A stretch of DNA of 64,000 nt from Luscinia megarhynchos (GCA_034336665.1 CM067565.1:85885358-85949357), one strand, 5' to 3'. Positions 39,040 through 50,324 are shown, counted from the stretch's first letter. The notes: generated from the sequence alone by a model not told the origin. Numbers and translations are program-made.

Positions 39040-39290
39040 ATGCGAAAAGCAGTGTGCACATATTTGTTGAATGGGATGAGCAATTAGAGGGTGGAATATT
39101 ATTGTGATCTTAACGAGCCTCGTTAAAGCTAAAGGAGATATGGGGGAAAAGTAAATGGGCCAGGCTGGGATACACGTTCGGATAAAGGGCTCCTAACTGA
39201 GACAATTTACACATGATTTGCACGTAGTTTCACTTCATTCTGCCTATCTGAGCACTAATAGTGCCGGGGAAGAAAAGAAAGATGAGATCA
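39040..39290. promoter_or_regulatory. Candidate promoter-proximal conserved element
   Basis: AT-rich unique sequence 0.6-0.9 kb upstream of the start codon. It has GAGCAATTAGAGG near 39078, a palindrome TTAACGAG-C-CTCGTTAA at 39110-39126, and ACACATGATTTGCACG near 39208. It lies between the promoter and a pyrimidine tract. Sharp composition and palindromic content suggest a regulatory role, inferred only. Confidence 0.4.
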
Positions 39291-39369
39291 TTAGACCCAT
39301 CCTCACGCCGGTGACCCTCCCAGAAGCAGGCACATACAGTACAGGCTGGGCTTAGCCCTGGCTCACCGA

Positions 39370-39560
39370 AGAGTCTCTCCTCCCCTCTCCCGCTCCCTGC
39401 CCCTCTCCGCGGAAGCAGGGATCCGCTGCCCGCGGAGTTCCGCGGCCGCTCCGCCGGGAGCCGCCCGGGGAGCGCAGCCTGGGTCTGCTCCGGCTCCGCG
39501 ACCGACCCGGCTCGCTGCCTCCCCAGTCCCATTCCTCGCTTCCCCGCCCTCCCGCTCCTT
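39370..39560. promoter_or_regulatory. CpG-rich patch
   Basis: Short CpG-dense stretch about 1 kb upstream of the SIX3 start codon, running straight into a pyrimidine tract. A possible first exon or promoter of an antisense transcript, without direct support. Confidence 0.4.
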
Positions 39561-39672
39561 CTCCTCTTCCCTTTCCTTCTCCTTTCTCTTCCCTCTCTCC
39601 ACTTTGTTTTCCCTGCTTTCTGGCTTTCCTCCTCCCACTCGCCTCACCTCCCCTCGCCCCTTCCTTTCTCCG
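39540..39672. repeat. Polypyrimidine tract
   Basis: About 130 bp that is almost entirely C/T on the plus strand, with few purine interruptions. It is about 1.1 kb upstream of the SIX3 start. Homopurine-homopyrimidine DNA of this length can form triplex (H-) DNA; GA-binding factors are an alternative. Confidence 0.7.
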
Positions 39673-40179
39673 GAGCCCAGCGACCTTGCGAGGCTGCTCC
39701 TCACCCCCAAATCCGCCGGGGCTTTGCACCGTACCTCTCCTTTTTCCCGCAAATTCTGGCCTCAACTCACAAGGCTCTTGTGGGGGGAAGAGGAAAGGGA
39801 TGCGAGCAAAAGTGGATTTGAGCTTTTCTTTTCTTTTTTTTTTTTTTTAATTGAGAGCAGGGAAAATATTCGTGGTGTTGGTTGGAGTTCATCCCTCAGT
39901 AAGACACAGCTGGGTCGTCAGACCTTGCTACCATGCAACTATATTTATTATTAGGTATGTTGCTTTTAAGAAGATTTAATCAGCATCTTGAGCTGGTAAC
40001 TCTTTTGTTTGGTTTCTGTAGCTATGGAAGTGTGATTTACAGAGATTTGTACGGGTCATGGACATCTTTCCAGACTTACTGTGTATATTTAGACAGGACT
40101 TTGCTTGGTGTTAAAAAGTGTATATTTTGAATAGGTTCACACACAGTAGCAAACAATACCGACATTGTAAAGGCATGTA

Positions 40180-40720
40180 CAACGAGTATTGAAACGCAGC
40201 ATCCAGACTTCAACTAATCTGCCCTCAATAAAGCTGAAATAATTATCCTAAGCCGCCTTTCTAGAAGAAAAATCATTGAGGAATTCAAAACTTTTTTAAA
40301 GATCTTTTCTGCATTCCGATGGAGATCGAGGGGTGAGGCTTGGAGCCCAAACTACTTTCAGACATCAATGGAGGGAAGGAGGGGGGGAAGTGAGATATTA
40401 CAATTAAAATGTGAAAACATAGCGTGACTTGCCCTATCCGAAGGATAATAATAATACTGCTATGGGTGGTAGAAGTTCTTTAGCTGCGCTCCAAACTGGT
40501 TGTGATCCTTTCACAGCGCACTCCTCGTGAAATAATTCCAAGTGGCAGATGAATAGGTCCAGTTGGAAGAGCTGCTGGACTGGAAGAAGCTCGCTGTATT
40601 ACACATTCATCTGATTTCCACTAAACTGCCATCGGTGTGCTACATGGCTTCATAGTCCTAATGGAAATCATTCGCCCTCTTAATTTTTAGTGATCTGCTT
40701 AAGCACTTCTGTTAACAGAC
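40180..40720. promoter_or_regulatory. Candidate conserved noncoding element
   Basis: AT-rich unique block with CAACTAATCTG near 40212, GAAATAATTATCC near 40236, GATAATAATAATAC near 40443, GTCCTAATGG near 40655 and CTTAATTTTTAG near 40679. Simple repeats are few. It lies 1.8-2.3 kb upstream of the start codon, within the usual reach of proximal forebrain/eye enhancers. Inference from texture. Confidence 0.4.
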
Positions 40721-40892
40721 TTGGGAAAAACTTCTTTTTACCCTCCCACCTACCCTGGCTCATATTTCCAGTCGTACAGCTAAGGAGGGAAAGAGACTTC
40801 TCAGTCCCTCTACAAATCGACTTGGAGGTATTAATTGGACAACAATATGTTTAGCCAAAGATTTTAATACACACACACAAAATCTTTTTCTT

Positions 40893-40924
40893 TGTAATCC
40901 TTTCCTTTTATGTAAAGGATTACA
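40893..40924. repeat. Inverted repeat with paired TAATCC sites
   Basis: Perfect 11-base arms TGTAATCCTTT (40893-40903) and AAAGGATTACA (40914-40924) separated by 10 bases. Each arm holds TAATCC/GGATTA, the core bound by lysine-50 homeodomains such as OTX, GSC and PITX. It could work as an opposed pair of sites, or fold as a hairpin if transcribed. Confidence 0.85.
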
Positions 40925-41399
40925 GAGGGGAGAGTGGGGGGAATTCCTGCGGGAGTTTTTTAATATTTGATTCCATTTTTCTTCCAGCTGTAAATTAAAG
41001 TACTTTAAAATGTATTTCCAGAATAACATCCAAACCGCCTCTGTTGGTTTTGGGTTTGTTTTTGGTTTTTTGGTTTTTTTTTTTTCATCTCACTGACTAT
41101 CATACACCGGTCGTTCAGCTTTAGGTTGCAACCCCTCTATTAGTATTCCTGATGAATCTCTGAAAGATTCTACATATATTCTTTCTTTCTTTCTCTCTCT
41201 CTCTTTTCCTTCCACACCCCCTTGCTTTTATTTTTTTTTTTTTTACCGTTTTCCCCCAGATATATGAAACACGTAGCAACTGCATTTTTGGCGAAAATCT
41301 TTCTTCCACGATATCCTTCCGTAGGGTGTTTCAATGCGTGTATTCTGTGTGCGTGCGTATTTAAACCCAAACAAACCCACAACCCTGCCTATCAGCTAA

Positions 41400-42110
41400 T
41401 ATCAAGGTCTTCCTGAAGCCCGGTCCCCTCTCTGCGCCGCGAAGGTCCAGCACGGGAGCTGTGCTAGCCAAAGGCTCTTAGGAGGACGCAGCCAGCATCC
41501 TCAAACGTTTCCGCCGGCTCCCGCGGCTGGAAGACGGGGGTCACCGAGGCGCAGGGCTGGTTAGCCAGACCTCGGGGAGCGGATCCTGCGCTTGCCCAGC
41601 CCGGCCGGGGATTCAGCGCTCCCCTAAGCCTGTTAGGGACACACTCTCATGTCCTGAAATGTGCAAGCAGATAATTGTTGGCGCTCCAGCTTTGTGTGAG
41701 GAGGCCAGGGTGTAAATGGCTTTTAATGACTGCAGCTGCTGGCTGCAAACTGTCAATGGGCTCGGCTAATGCCGAGCGCGGAGCCGCCGGGCGCCCATCC
41801 GCAGCCGCCGGGCGGGCGCAGCCGCAGGCGCGGAGCGGAGCGGGCGGAGCGCAGCGGGGCGCGGAGCCGGGCGCGGCCGGCGGCGGGAGCGCGGCGGCGG
41901 CGGCGGACGGGGCTGGGCAGAGGCTGCCCTCTCGGCTGGGGAAATCCTTTCCGGATCCTGTAAGTTTGTTGCGGGCAGGCGGAGGTCCCGCGGGGGAGCG
42001 CCCGGGGGTGCGCGGCCCCCCCCTCCTCCCCCCGGCCCTTCCCACCCCCGCGCTGGGCCCGGGGTCCCTCTGCTCCGACCGTGGCCGGCTCCTCCAGGCC
42101 GGGAACCTGC
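41400..42110. promoter_or_regulatory. CpG island upstream of SIX3
   Basis: CpG-dense sequence strongest at 41760-42060, with an AT-richer gap at 41640-41750. Overlapping open frames on both strands (up to 183 codons) are Ala/Arg/Pro/Gly-rich with no domain. A GTAAGT donor-like site on the plus strand falls at 41960. It could be an exon or promoter of an antisense transcript. Confidence 0.5.
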
Positions 42111-42767
42111 CGTCCGTTTCCAGTCAATCTTACTTGGTCCCACATGATTTATTGTTTCAGCTGCTAGAATGACATGTGGCTCTGCAGGGCAGGGGAGCAA
42201 CCCTCCCCTTTCCCCCCAAAAACCTCCCCCTAAACAAACCTGGGCAAGCCAACGCTCTCTTCTGGAGGGAGCCCTTACCAAGTTGTGTGCGTGTGTTTGC
42301 GTGTGCCGGGCTGCCAACCTGGAGGACTTTTCTGGGGAGAGGAAGGGAAGCAGAGAGAGAAGCTCTTTTATTTCACTGCTTGTTTTGATGGTCGCTCCCA
42401 GGAGGCTGCGATTTTCTGCTGCCTAGTTAGTGCCCCTTAATCCTGACTCGGGAGTGACTCAGTCGACGCTTGCGAGCGCTGATTATTTTTTTTTTTTTTG
42501 TCGGGGGAGGCAGGGGTTCAGACGGGGCTGGGACATAGCGGTCGAGGTACCGGCGAGAGGAAAATGCAGCACTGCGGCCGCAGCGAGGGGGAAGGCGAGG
42601 GGGGGAGAAAGGGAGAGCCAGGGCCAGGTAAAAGAGAACACATCGCGTTGGTTTTGTTAGGCTTTTTGTATTATTGATACAACGACTTAATTGGAATTTT
42701 GTGAGCCTTCAGGGGCAAGTACTGACAAATTTGTACGGATGCTATCTTTAAAAACACACCTATCTTC

Positions 42768-43015
42768 TTCCTTCCTTCCTTCCTTCCTTCCTTCCTTCCT
42801 TCCTTCCTTCCTTCCTTCCTTCCTTCCTTCCTTCCTTCCTTCCTTCCTTCCTTCCTTCCTTCCTTCCTTCCTTCCTTCCTTCCTTCCTTCCTTCCTTCCT
42901 TCCTTCCTTCCTTCCTTCCTTCCTTCCTTCCTTCCTTCCTTCCTTCCTTCCTTCCTTCCTTCCTTCCTTCCTTCCTTCCTTCCTTCCTTCCTTCCTTCCT
43001 TCCTTCCTTCCTTCC
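42768..43015. repeat. Perfect (TTCC)62 tetranucleotide microsatellite
   Basis: Exactly 248 bases, 62 uninterrupted TTCC copies on the plus strand (GGAA on the minus), flanked by short TTC/TCT imperfections. Long open frames through it on both strands are an artefact of the 4-base period. It lies 4.35 kb upstream of the SIX3 start codon between candidate enhancers. GGAA repeats can bind ETS-family factors, and the homopurine strand can form triplex DNA. Lack of interruption points to recent expansion or high instability; assembly length may be inexact. Confidence 0.97.
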
Positions 43016-43539
43016 TCTCTTTCTTTAGTCACGATTTCCCGGGATAAATGAATGCGCATTTGATGGGTGTGTAAGATGTGGCCCATCCGGCTCCCGTAAC
43101 CGAGCTCCGTGGATGCGGTGTGTGATGTACCGGTCGTGAGAACAAACAAGTGGCAAGTGATATTTTTTTAGTTGCTTGGATTGGCTTAAGAAGTCGAGGG
43201 GGTATTTAATTAGTGGTCCAAAACACTGCTTCAGCTTCCAAGTTGAACTTCCGGGGCCCGTCCCACGCCTTATTTTGCATAAACACCTAGGCTGGATGAG
43301 GGAAACGTGAAATACCAACAATTTTTTAAATTATTTTTTTTTTCCAAAAAAGTGAGAAAAGGAATGCAGCTCGCCTCCGCGGTGAGATGACGGCTTGGGA
43401 AGCAGAAAACTTTCCCGAGGAGGTGAGGGAGCCGCAGCCGCCTCCCGGCTGGGCTGGGCTGTTTCCCCCCATCCCTCTGGATCTGCTGGCAGCTCCTGCC
43501 AGTCGAAAGTTACCTGCACTGCAGCAGAAGCAGCCGTAG

Positions 43540-44380
43540 AGTCGCTTGCTCCCGAATTAAACACAACTCTTAATGATGTAGCATTATCAACAAGGGACAC
43601 TTGATTGACTGATCTAGGTATGATATATGTGCTTGGCGTCTAAATTAAATATTAAGTGAAATACTTAGCTCTAATTAGAAATCGTAACCTAGCGATGAAA
43701 ACTTGAAGAAACAAACTGCGGGGGGAGGAGGCGACAGGCTTTAAACGCTGTAGAGAGGAAAGTAGCGGTGATGTGTACAGAGTCTGACATATTAGCAACA
43801 AGCAGCAACTTTGAAATGATTGACGTGTCATTAAAGCCATCAGGCTGATTTTAATAAATCTTCAAGGAAAAAAAAAAAGGAAAGAAAAGCGAAGAAATGT
43901 GTGGAACCTCGCAGACAGGTTATTTATTAATCAGCGCATTAAGCCCGAGAGAAACACAATTAGAATAGGGGAGAAGGAGAGAAGGCGGGGGAAAATCTGT
44001 TGACGAATTTAGCAAGTAAACGTCCATAAAGCAACGACCATCCAGCTAAGGGGCTTCTCTGGGAGATGGAGATGTCAGAGCCAGATGCCTTCTCCCCCGA
44101 GTGTGCCTTCCCAAGGTAAACAAGCACACAGTTGTCTCAACTTTCTCCTTTAGTACAAAGTTCCTGGTGCGACGGAAAATTTGAATATTTTATCAGTCTC
44201 TTGTAGTGACCCTCATTAGGTGGGCATCCTGCTAAGGCCTTGGCGTTACAAGAAAGCTGCCCAATCAGAGCATTTGCACGCCTTGTTAGCGATGGTTAAT
44301 GAAGCTTCCCCATGCACTCAAAGAAAGGCCCCCTCGATGTAGATTTACCTTATGTCAACTCGTTACTTCTAATGAATCGC
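43540..44380. promoter_or_regulatory. Candidate enhancer cluster
   Basis: About 840 bp of AT-rich unique sequence with many homeodomain-type cores: CCGAATTAAAC and CTCTTAATGATG near 43553-43577, CTCTAATTAGAAATCG near 43669, TGATTGACGTGTCATTAAAG near 43818, TATTTATTAATCAGCGC near 43921, ACACAATTAGAATAGG near 43954, and CTCATTAGG near 44213. A short A11 run near 43869 splits it. This is among the best enhancer candidates by texture, 5.1-6.0 kb upstream of the start. Confidence 0.45.
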
Positions 44381-44399
44381 ATCAAAATTCTTCCCTGAA

Positions 44400-44660
44400 T
44401 GGGGCCGAGGCGCCCGGACCGGGATCCCCTCCCCGCCCGGCGGAGCCCACCCCTGCCACCGCCGGCACTTTAGCGGAGAATCCGGGAGCGAGGTGACCAG
44501 GCGCAGTTCGGCGGTGGGGAGGGGGAGAAGAGGCCGAGGGAGGGGACGGAGCGGAGAGCGCGGCCGGCGGCGGGGGCAGCGCGGCCGCGGGGGGGCTCGG
44601 CCCGGCCGCGGCTACCGGCGGGGGCAGCGGCGGCGGAGGCTTCGCTGCTGGCAGGTAGAC
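44400..44660. promoter_or_regulatory. CpG-rich patch
   Basis: CpG-dense sequence between two AT-rich candidate elements. Open frames are low-complexity. No gene is supported. Confidence 0.45.
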
Positions 44661-44719
44661 GATCGCTCTTCGCCTCTAATTTCCAGGCTCCCCCACCCCA
44701 ACCCCCCACCTCCCCGTCC

Positions 44720-45260
44720 CTCCGGGCTAGCATTTTAAAATCAATTAGTATTTTCAATTCTTGAGGTGAATTATTCAAACAAATGTTTGGGAGACCCTGA
44801 GGGAGAATTTGGCCGTGACAAAAGGTTTGATTAGCTTTATTTCCCCCCAAAAGCAACAAAGGCGTAGGGCTGCGAGAACAATCCGCTACATCAGGGCATG
44901 TTCAATTAAATGAAAGTCATTAGCTTCGCCGTGAAAGCACTACCTTTAAAATCAGATGGGGCGGGCGGGAAGGGGGGAGTGGGTGTACTCTGATAATTGT
45001 GGCTGGAGGATTTAACACTCCCCCTCCCCCTATACACACAAAGCCCTCCAAAAAGAAGAAGAAGGAGGGGGGGGGGGGACCCAAACCCAACACTTCACCC
45101 TTTGGAAATTTGTGCTCAGTCTAAACAATAGGAAGCCCATAATGCAGATTATAACACTCACTGACTCGAATCCATTATCTGCCCTCCACACTGTCTATAT
45201 ATTGATTTCCATATACTTTCTATTGCTCTCAATGACTGAGCAAAGCTCCAGTTAAGAGCC
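44720..45260. promoter_or_regulatory. Candidate enhancer pair
   Basis: Two AT-rich blocks (44730-44960 and 45100-45260) separated by a low-complexity stretch with a run of G near 45066-45078. The first has AATCAATTAGTATTTTC near 44740, GAATTATTC, GTTTGATTAGC near 44826 and TTCAATTAAATG near 44902. The second has TAAACAATAGG (SOX type) near 45122, CCATAATGCAGATTATAAC and CCATTATCTG. Texture fits conserved neural enhancers; no alignment was possible. Confidence 0.45.
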
Positions 45261-45359
45261 CGCGACACACAGGAGCGCTGCTTGAACTACATCTCACCAA
45301 TACAAGCCGGAGCCGGTTGTAAACACGAAATGCTCCCACTTTCCCGGTGTAGCTGTGAA

Positions 45360-45670
45360 CAAGCACACGACCACCCCTCCACCCCCGCGAGGGAGCTGGC
45401 TGCCGGGCAGAGCCGGAGGCGCTGCCCCGGGCCCCCTCCCGCCGCGGGGAGCATGCGGGTCCCCCCCGATTCTCGGCTAGGTGCGCAGCCCGTGTCCAGG
45501 GGAGAAATCCCGGGGCCTCTTCCCGGGGCGCCCCGTCCCGAGGGCGCCGGAGCCGCAGGCGGGGACGGGGTGCGGGTCCCCTCGGGGCACAGAGCCCGCA
45601 CCGCCGGGCGGGCAGAGCTGGGGAGCTCAGCTCCCCGCCCGTGGCCCTCCGCCAGCAGCCCCTCTCCCCA
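45360..45670. promoter_or_regulatory. CpG-rich patch
   Basis: CpG-dense sequence followed 90 bp later by a strong plus-strand splice-donor match (ACG|GTAAGT, GT at 45762). That combination would fit the first exon of a noncoding RNA reading away from SIX3, but nothing else confirms it. Confidence 0.45.
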
Positions 45671-46249
45671 AGACCTGAGCTCTTAATGAGGGATGACGGG
45701 GGTTTCTTTAACTCTGAGACCCAACAGAGCAGAACTTTCCCAAGGCAGGATCCTCCGGACGGTAAGTTTGATATTTAGATTAAGATCACTTCCTCACGGG
45801 CTCCTGTAGTGTGTGTGTGTGAGTATGTGAATGTGAGGAAGACGAGGAGAGGGAGCAAGCTTAGCTCAAAGTGACCATAAAAGAGAGAGAAGAAGCCACC
45901 AAGAGCACGACCTGATTTTTTGGGGGAAGTGCCCTTAGAGGGTGGTGGGGTGGGAACGGGAGGCCACCGAGGCTGAAACGGGAAGCGCAGTCGAGCTGCC
46001 CCTGCTTCTTCCCAACCTTCCTCTGCAGGGCATCGCTCCAGGCGGAGGCGAAGAAGGTATCGAGAGGGTTAAAGTGTCGGGCGAGAAGTAGAAATTTGGA
46101 AGCGAATATGTGTTTGGGGGAGGGGGAGTAAAGCGGTAATTCTGCTGCTGTAAAGACCCCAAATAATCCACTCGGAACCTGTATAGATCGGGGAGATCCG
46201 GGACAGCGTCTTAAATGGTCACATCTCCCTCCCCCCACCCTCCACCCCC

Positions 46250-46720
46250 TCCCTTTACTTTAATGAAGATGGTTAATTTGCTTCGAGGCAGTGCGCTGGG
46301 TTGATAAGTCCTCCCCAGCTAATATGTTAAAGTTTAAATACCAGCAGGTGCAAATTCACTCTACTTAAAGCTATAAAAATAATGCCGAAATTCAAGAGCA
46401 CAAGAAGTCAGCCTTTGTATTGTGATTTATAAAAGGGAAATTGCGCTATACATAGCCAACTATTTACCAAAAAACCCCAACCCCCAAAGCCCTGAAAAGT
46501 GCTAAACTCTTCTTAATGATGCCGAAGGTGAAGTTGTTTCATATTGGACAAAATGGGAATTATTCTTTGTCATGTAAATCACCCTTCACTTGACCTCAGG
46601 TTAGAGGATAATGTTCATTCTTAGTTCACACTAAAACTTATTTAAATTAGAGAGCCTGAAGAATCATTTCACCAAATCCGTGTAATAAAGTGAAGAGGAC
46701 TTAGGGATCTTCATTCAAAA
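46250..46720. promoter_or_regulatory. Candidate conserved noncoding element
   Basis: AT-rich unique block with ACTTTAATGAAG near 46257, GGTTAATTTGC near 46270, CAGCTAATATG near 46318, CAGCAGGTGC (E-box) near 46343, CTTCTTAATGATGCCG near 46509, and GACCTCAGGTTAG near 46594. Enhancer function is inferred. Confidence 0.4.
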
Positions 46721-47539
46721 AAACCCATGGGTTAGGAACGTGCAGTTTAAAAATTGGTATTTGCTGCAAACCTCGAGGATTAGGAGGTTTTTATTTAATC
46801 AAGTTATGCTCCTTGGATTTCCTGAGAAACGTGTATATAATTTCGCATAACAAGATTAAAAGAAAGGAAAAGATATGAATCAAAGGAGCTATAGATACAC
46901 AAAAGACCTCCAAGTAACAATTACTGTAATACATATTTTTAAATAGGAAAAGAAATGAAAAGATATTTAACAATTGGGTAAAACAGAAATGAAGGTTTGA
47001 TAAAGAAGATGCAGCTTGCGGTGCTATTTCATTCGATAAATATACTTTTGGCGTGGAGTGACAGGATGTGTTATTTTGACACAAAATGAAAGCGTTACTG
47101 CAGATATAGAGACACAGATATACACGAAGACAGCTGTATACATTCATTTATAAATTGGTGGGTGCACGTGGAAGGAAATCTGAGCGTCTCTACTTTCCAA
47201 AGCAACACTGAAAAATATCCCATAGGTGAGGCACTGGGCTGAGGTAGGTTTAATATTGAAGTGCTAGAGATTATTGGAAATCAAATAAAAATTCGACACG
47301 CACAGACCCATTAGAGGATTTAGTGGTGAGGAGGGAGAGATTTTCCAGGGCTTTTGTTGCTAATGTTTCAATGCTAGGCGCTAACTTTAAGAAAAGTGTC
47401 AGTAGAATAACAAATTGAGGGCATGAAAGGCCACGGAGAGAAAGCAAGCAAGGATGCTCTTGACTTCTTAGCAGTTGCTTAGAAAGGATCTCGAGCTTAA
47501 TATGGGGACTCAATCAGCGGAGAGCACAAAGCTGGGCAG

Positions 47540-47840
47540 AGGGAAGTTGGGCTCAGCACGTGCACTTCGGTCAAGTCGCCGGAGCGAGCCCGGGGGGGTC
47601 GGGCGGGCGCGGAGCCTCCCCGGCTGCGCCCCGGCCCCGGGCTGGCACCGGCGGGCACCGCCTGCCGCGGCGCGGGAGGGCACGGGGTGGGCACACCCCG
47701 CCAGGGGCTGGGCTGCACCGGTGCCCCTCTTGCCCCTCGGCGACAGGGCTGCAAAAAGCCGCCTGCCCGGGACAGGCGCGGGGGCCGGGATGGGGGACTG
47801 GAGGGAGCGCAACTTGCCCCTTCCCTGTACCGCAGCAGTA
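47540..47840. promoter_or_regulatory. CpG-rich patch
   Basis: CpG-dense sequence about 9 kb upstream of SIX3. Overlapping open frames on both strands, up to 149 codons, are low-complexity Gly/Ala/Arg/Pro translations without domains. Confidence 0.45.
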
Positions 47841-47999
47841 GGTTTTGTTAGAAGGCTCTGTTACCAAATTCGGTCTTTCTGCGAGAAACAGCCGATTTTA
47901 AGGCCCGTCTATAAAGATTTTTAACAGCTTAACGAAATATCAGAGATAAGGGAAATCTGGAAGATGCTCCCAGGACATCAGACCTTAATGTGCTCCTTC

Positions 48000-48600
48000 A
48001 GCGGCGGAGGGAGCTCCATTCTGTTCCCTGTACGTATTATACTGCAGACAGGGTTCGATATATACTCTATTTAATCTTGCTCTGTGACAGAGCTGTTTAA
48101 GTGTATACCATGCCTACGTTCTTTGTATCAAGACCAAAAGGATGCATTGTTGAAAGAAAACTATTCAAAATCTTTCATCTGATAGAAACGATCCAGCAAC
48201 TGTGAGGCAGCTACAGCACAATGGTTCTGTCTGCATAATAGGTATCTCATAAAAATACAGCATGTCATTGCAACAAAAAAGTTAAAAGTCTTAAATGCAT
48301 CCATCTTATATATTGCATGAAGTCAATAATATTCTAACCTCTCCTGCACCCCGCCATTAAATGGTACACGGCACTTTAAAATCGAGGGCATTGTGATTGA
48401 AATCCCAGTCTCTGGCAGAGAAAGAGGGGAGCAAGGTAAGTTAGCAAGGACCATTACGGATGTAATGACCTCAGGGTAAATATTCATTAGGAAGAGGGGA
48501 TTCCTCTTCTAATACCCAGTCTATTTTCTTTGGAATGCAATATCACGGAGACTAATGTGGTAGCAAGACCCAAGATTTAAAGGAGATTATTACCAAGTGT
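48000..48600. promoter_or_regulatory. Candidate conserved noncoding element
   Basis: AT-rich unique block with TATTTAATCTTGC near 48068, GCATAATAGG near 48233, GGATGTAATGACC near 48458 and ATATTCATTAGG near 48479. It has few simple repeats. Judged by texture only. Confidence 0.35.
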
Positions 48601-49189
48601 GTTGGGAAGAGTTTGGGAGATCCTTTTTTTTTTTTTTCCTAGACTCTTTTCTCAACTGGGATGCACATGCCAAGAATAGCATTTTTTAAAAATTATCTTT
48701 CTAATTTTATTCGGAAAGCTAGAGAATCTTGCTCCTCGCTTAGCCCCCGGCAGCAGAAAGAAGAGAATATTTAAGCAGCACGGTGAGCAGCCCTGCCTCT
48801 GTTTTCCCTTGGTAGGTGCACTTAGACGGCGGCAAGAGAGCCTGCACACCCCCCGGGGACAGAGTTTGCCTCCCGAACCACACTTCTCTTACTGAAGAAC
48901 AGTAGCTCCGACCTCCAAACCAGCTGGGACGGGCGCTTTAAAGTAGCTGCGAACAGTGCTCCCGTGTCTCAACATGGTCACGTAGGAGATTTGAGCCTTT
49001 TAATTTCCAGACACACGGAATAACTCCCTCGGAGCCCCGGCTTGGTTTAGGTTGTTGATTGTTGGGTGTTTTGGTCGGAGTTTTAAATATTTTCTTTTTT
49101 TTCCTTAATAAGACAGAGAGGGAAGCTGGGTACGATTCCCTTATAGACACAGAAACATAAAGGGGAGGCAAAAGCCCCGCCGGGGCATA

Positions 49190-49830
49190 TTTGGCTGCAG
49201 GAGCCTCCCGAGCCGCTGCTGCGGCCGGCGGGCTGGCGGCGGGGGCTGCGGGCGCTGCCGCCGGCCCGGCCCTGCCCGCGCCCGGCCCTGCGCCGCAGCC
49301 AGCGGGCGCGTCGCCCGGTGTGACCTTCAGGGAGCACATTTCAGCTGCTAAACACCGAGAAAAGTGCTTCTCTCGCTCGCAGGCGCCATATTACCGCCGG
49401 GAGCCGGGGCTGGGGCGGGGGGAGGGCGGGTGCGCAGCTAGGCTAGTTTCACGCAGTTGTTAATTCAGACTGGACGAGCACTCGATGGCTCCATTAAAAG
49501 AAAAAGGAAAAAAAATACTTCGGGATTATTCTTTTCTTCTTATCCCCCCCTCCTTGCTATCCTGCTATCCCCCCTTTTCCAACTCCCCCCGAGGGGATGC
49601 GCTTTGTAACACTGATGCCTGCTCTGGGACCCTATGGAGCATCGTCCCCCTCCCCGCCCGCTGGGAAAGCGGGTGCTCGGGGGCGATCCCCAGCAGCACG
49701 GGGTGTCACGGGGGCCCTGCCCAAGGCCCGACACTCGCCTTGCCGGGGACCCCCGGCACCCCCGGGCAGCGCCCGAGAGCGCCCAGCTTCCCCCAGCCTG
49801 CTGCTTGCCGGGAAGGGACTGGGAAAACTC
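49190..49830. promoter_or_regulatory. Two CpG-rich patches
   Basis: CpG-dense stretches at about 49190-49440 and 49630-49830 are separated by 190 bp of AT-rich sequence. Open frames of 80-150 codons on both strands show no domain. They continue the GC-patterned domain around SIX3. Confidence 0.45.
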
Positions 49831-50301
49831 CCAAAGCCTCGCTCCCTCCGCGCACACCCGGTTTGTGCTGGGAAGGCTATGAGGCTCAAAATAAGAAAAT
49901 ACACCCAGCACCCCTTTTCTCCGGTGCAAAGATAATTTCCTAAGGTGTGGGTCTGCATTTTGCTCAGCTCTCCGCTCCCTCAGTTCTCACAGAGACCTGC
50001 TCCTTAGTCAACGACGCTCTTTTGTCTTCACCCCCCCCTCCTTTATTTTTATTGTGAAAAAAACTAACCAACCCCACCCAAAACCCGACAGCAACAACTT
50101 CTATAGCTGTGCAGAGTGGAGGAAGCAACACGGCGATCGCGGCAGGGACACAGAGAAGCCGGACAGAGCCGCTTCTCCCCTGGGCTGCAGGGCCGGTGCC
50201 GTTCTAAAGATTTAAGTCCTCTCAGGATTTCGGAACAAAGACAGCCCAACCCAGCCCAGCTCCGCCACGCACGAATCTCCATTGTAATCCTGGGCTTATT
50301 C

Positions 50302-50324
50302 TTTTTTTTTTTTTTTTTTTTTTT
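50302..50324. repeat. Poly(T) run, 23 nt
   Basis: Uninterrupted T23 on the plus strand. No retroelement body is recognised on either side. Confidence 0.85.

Noticed and set aside
42691..43149. 118- and 129-codon open frames with Pro-Ser-Phe-Leu and Glu-Gly-Arg-Lys repeats
   Set aside because: Both are translations of the TTCC microsatellite, whose 4-base period keeps frames open on either strand.
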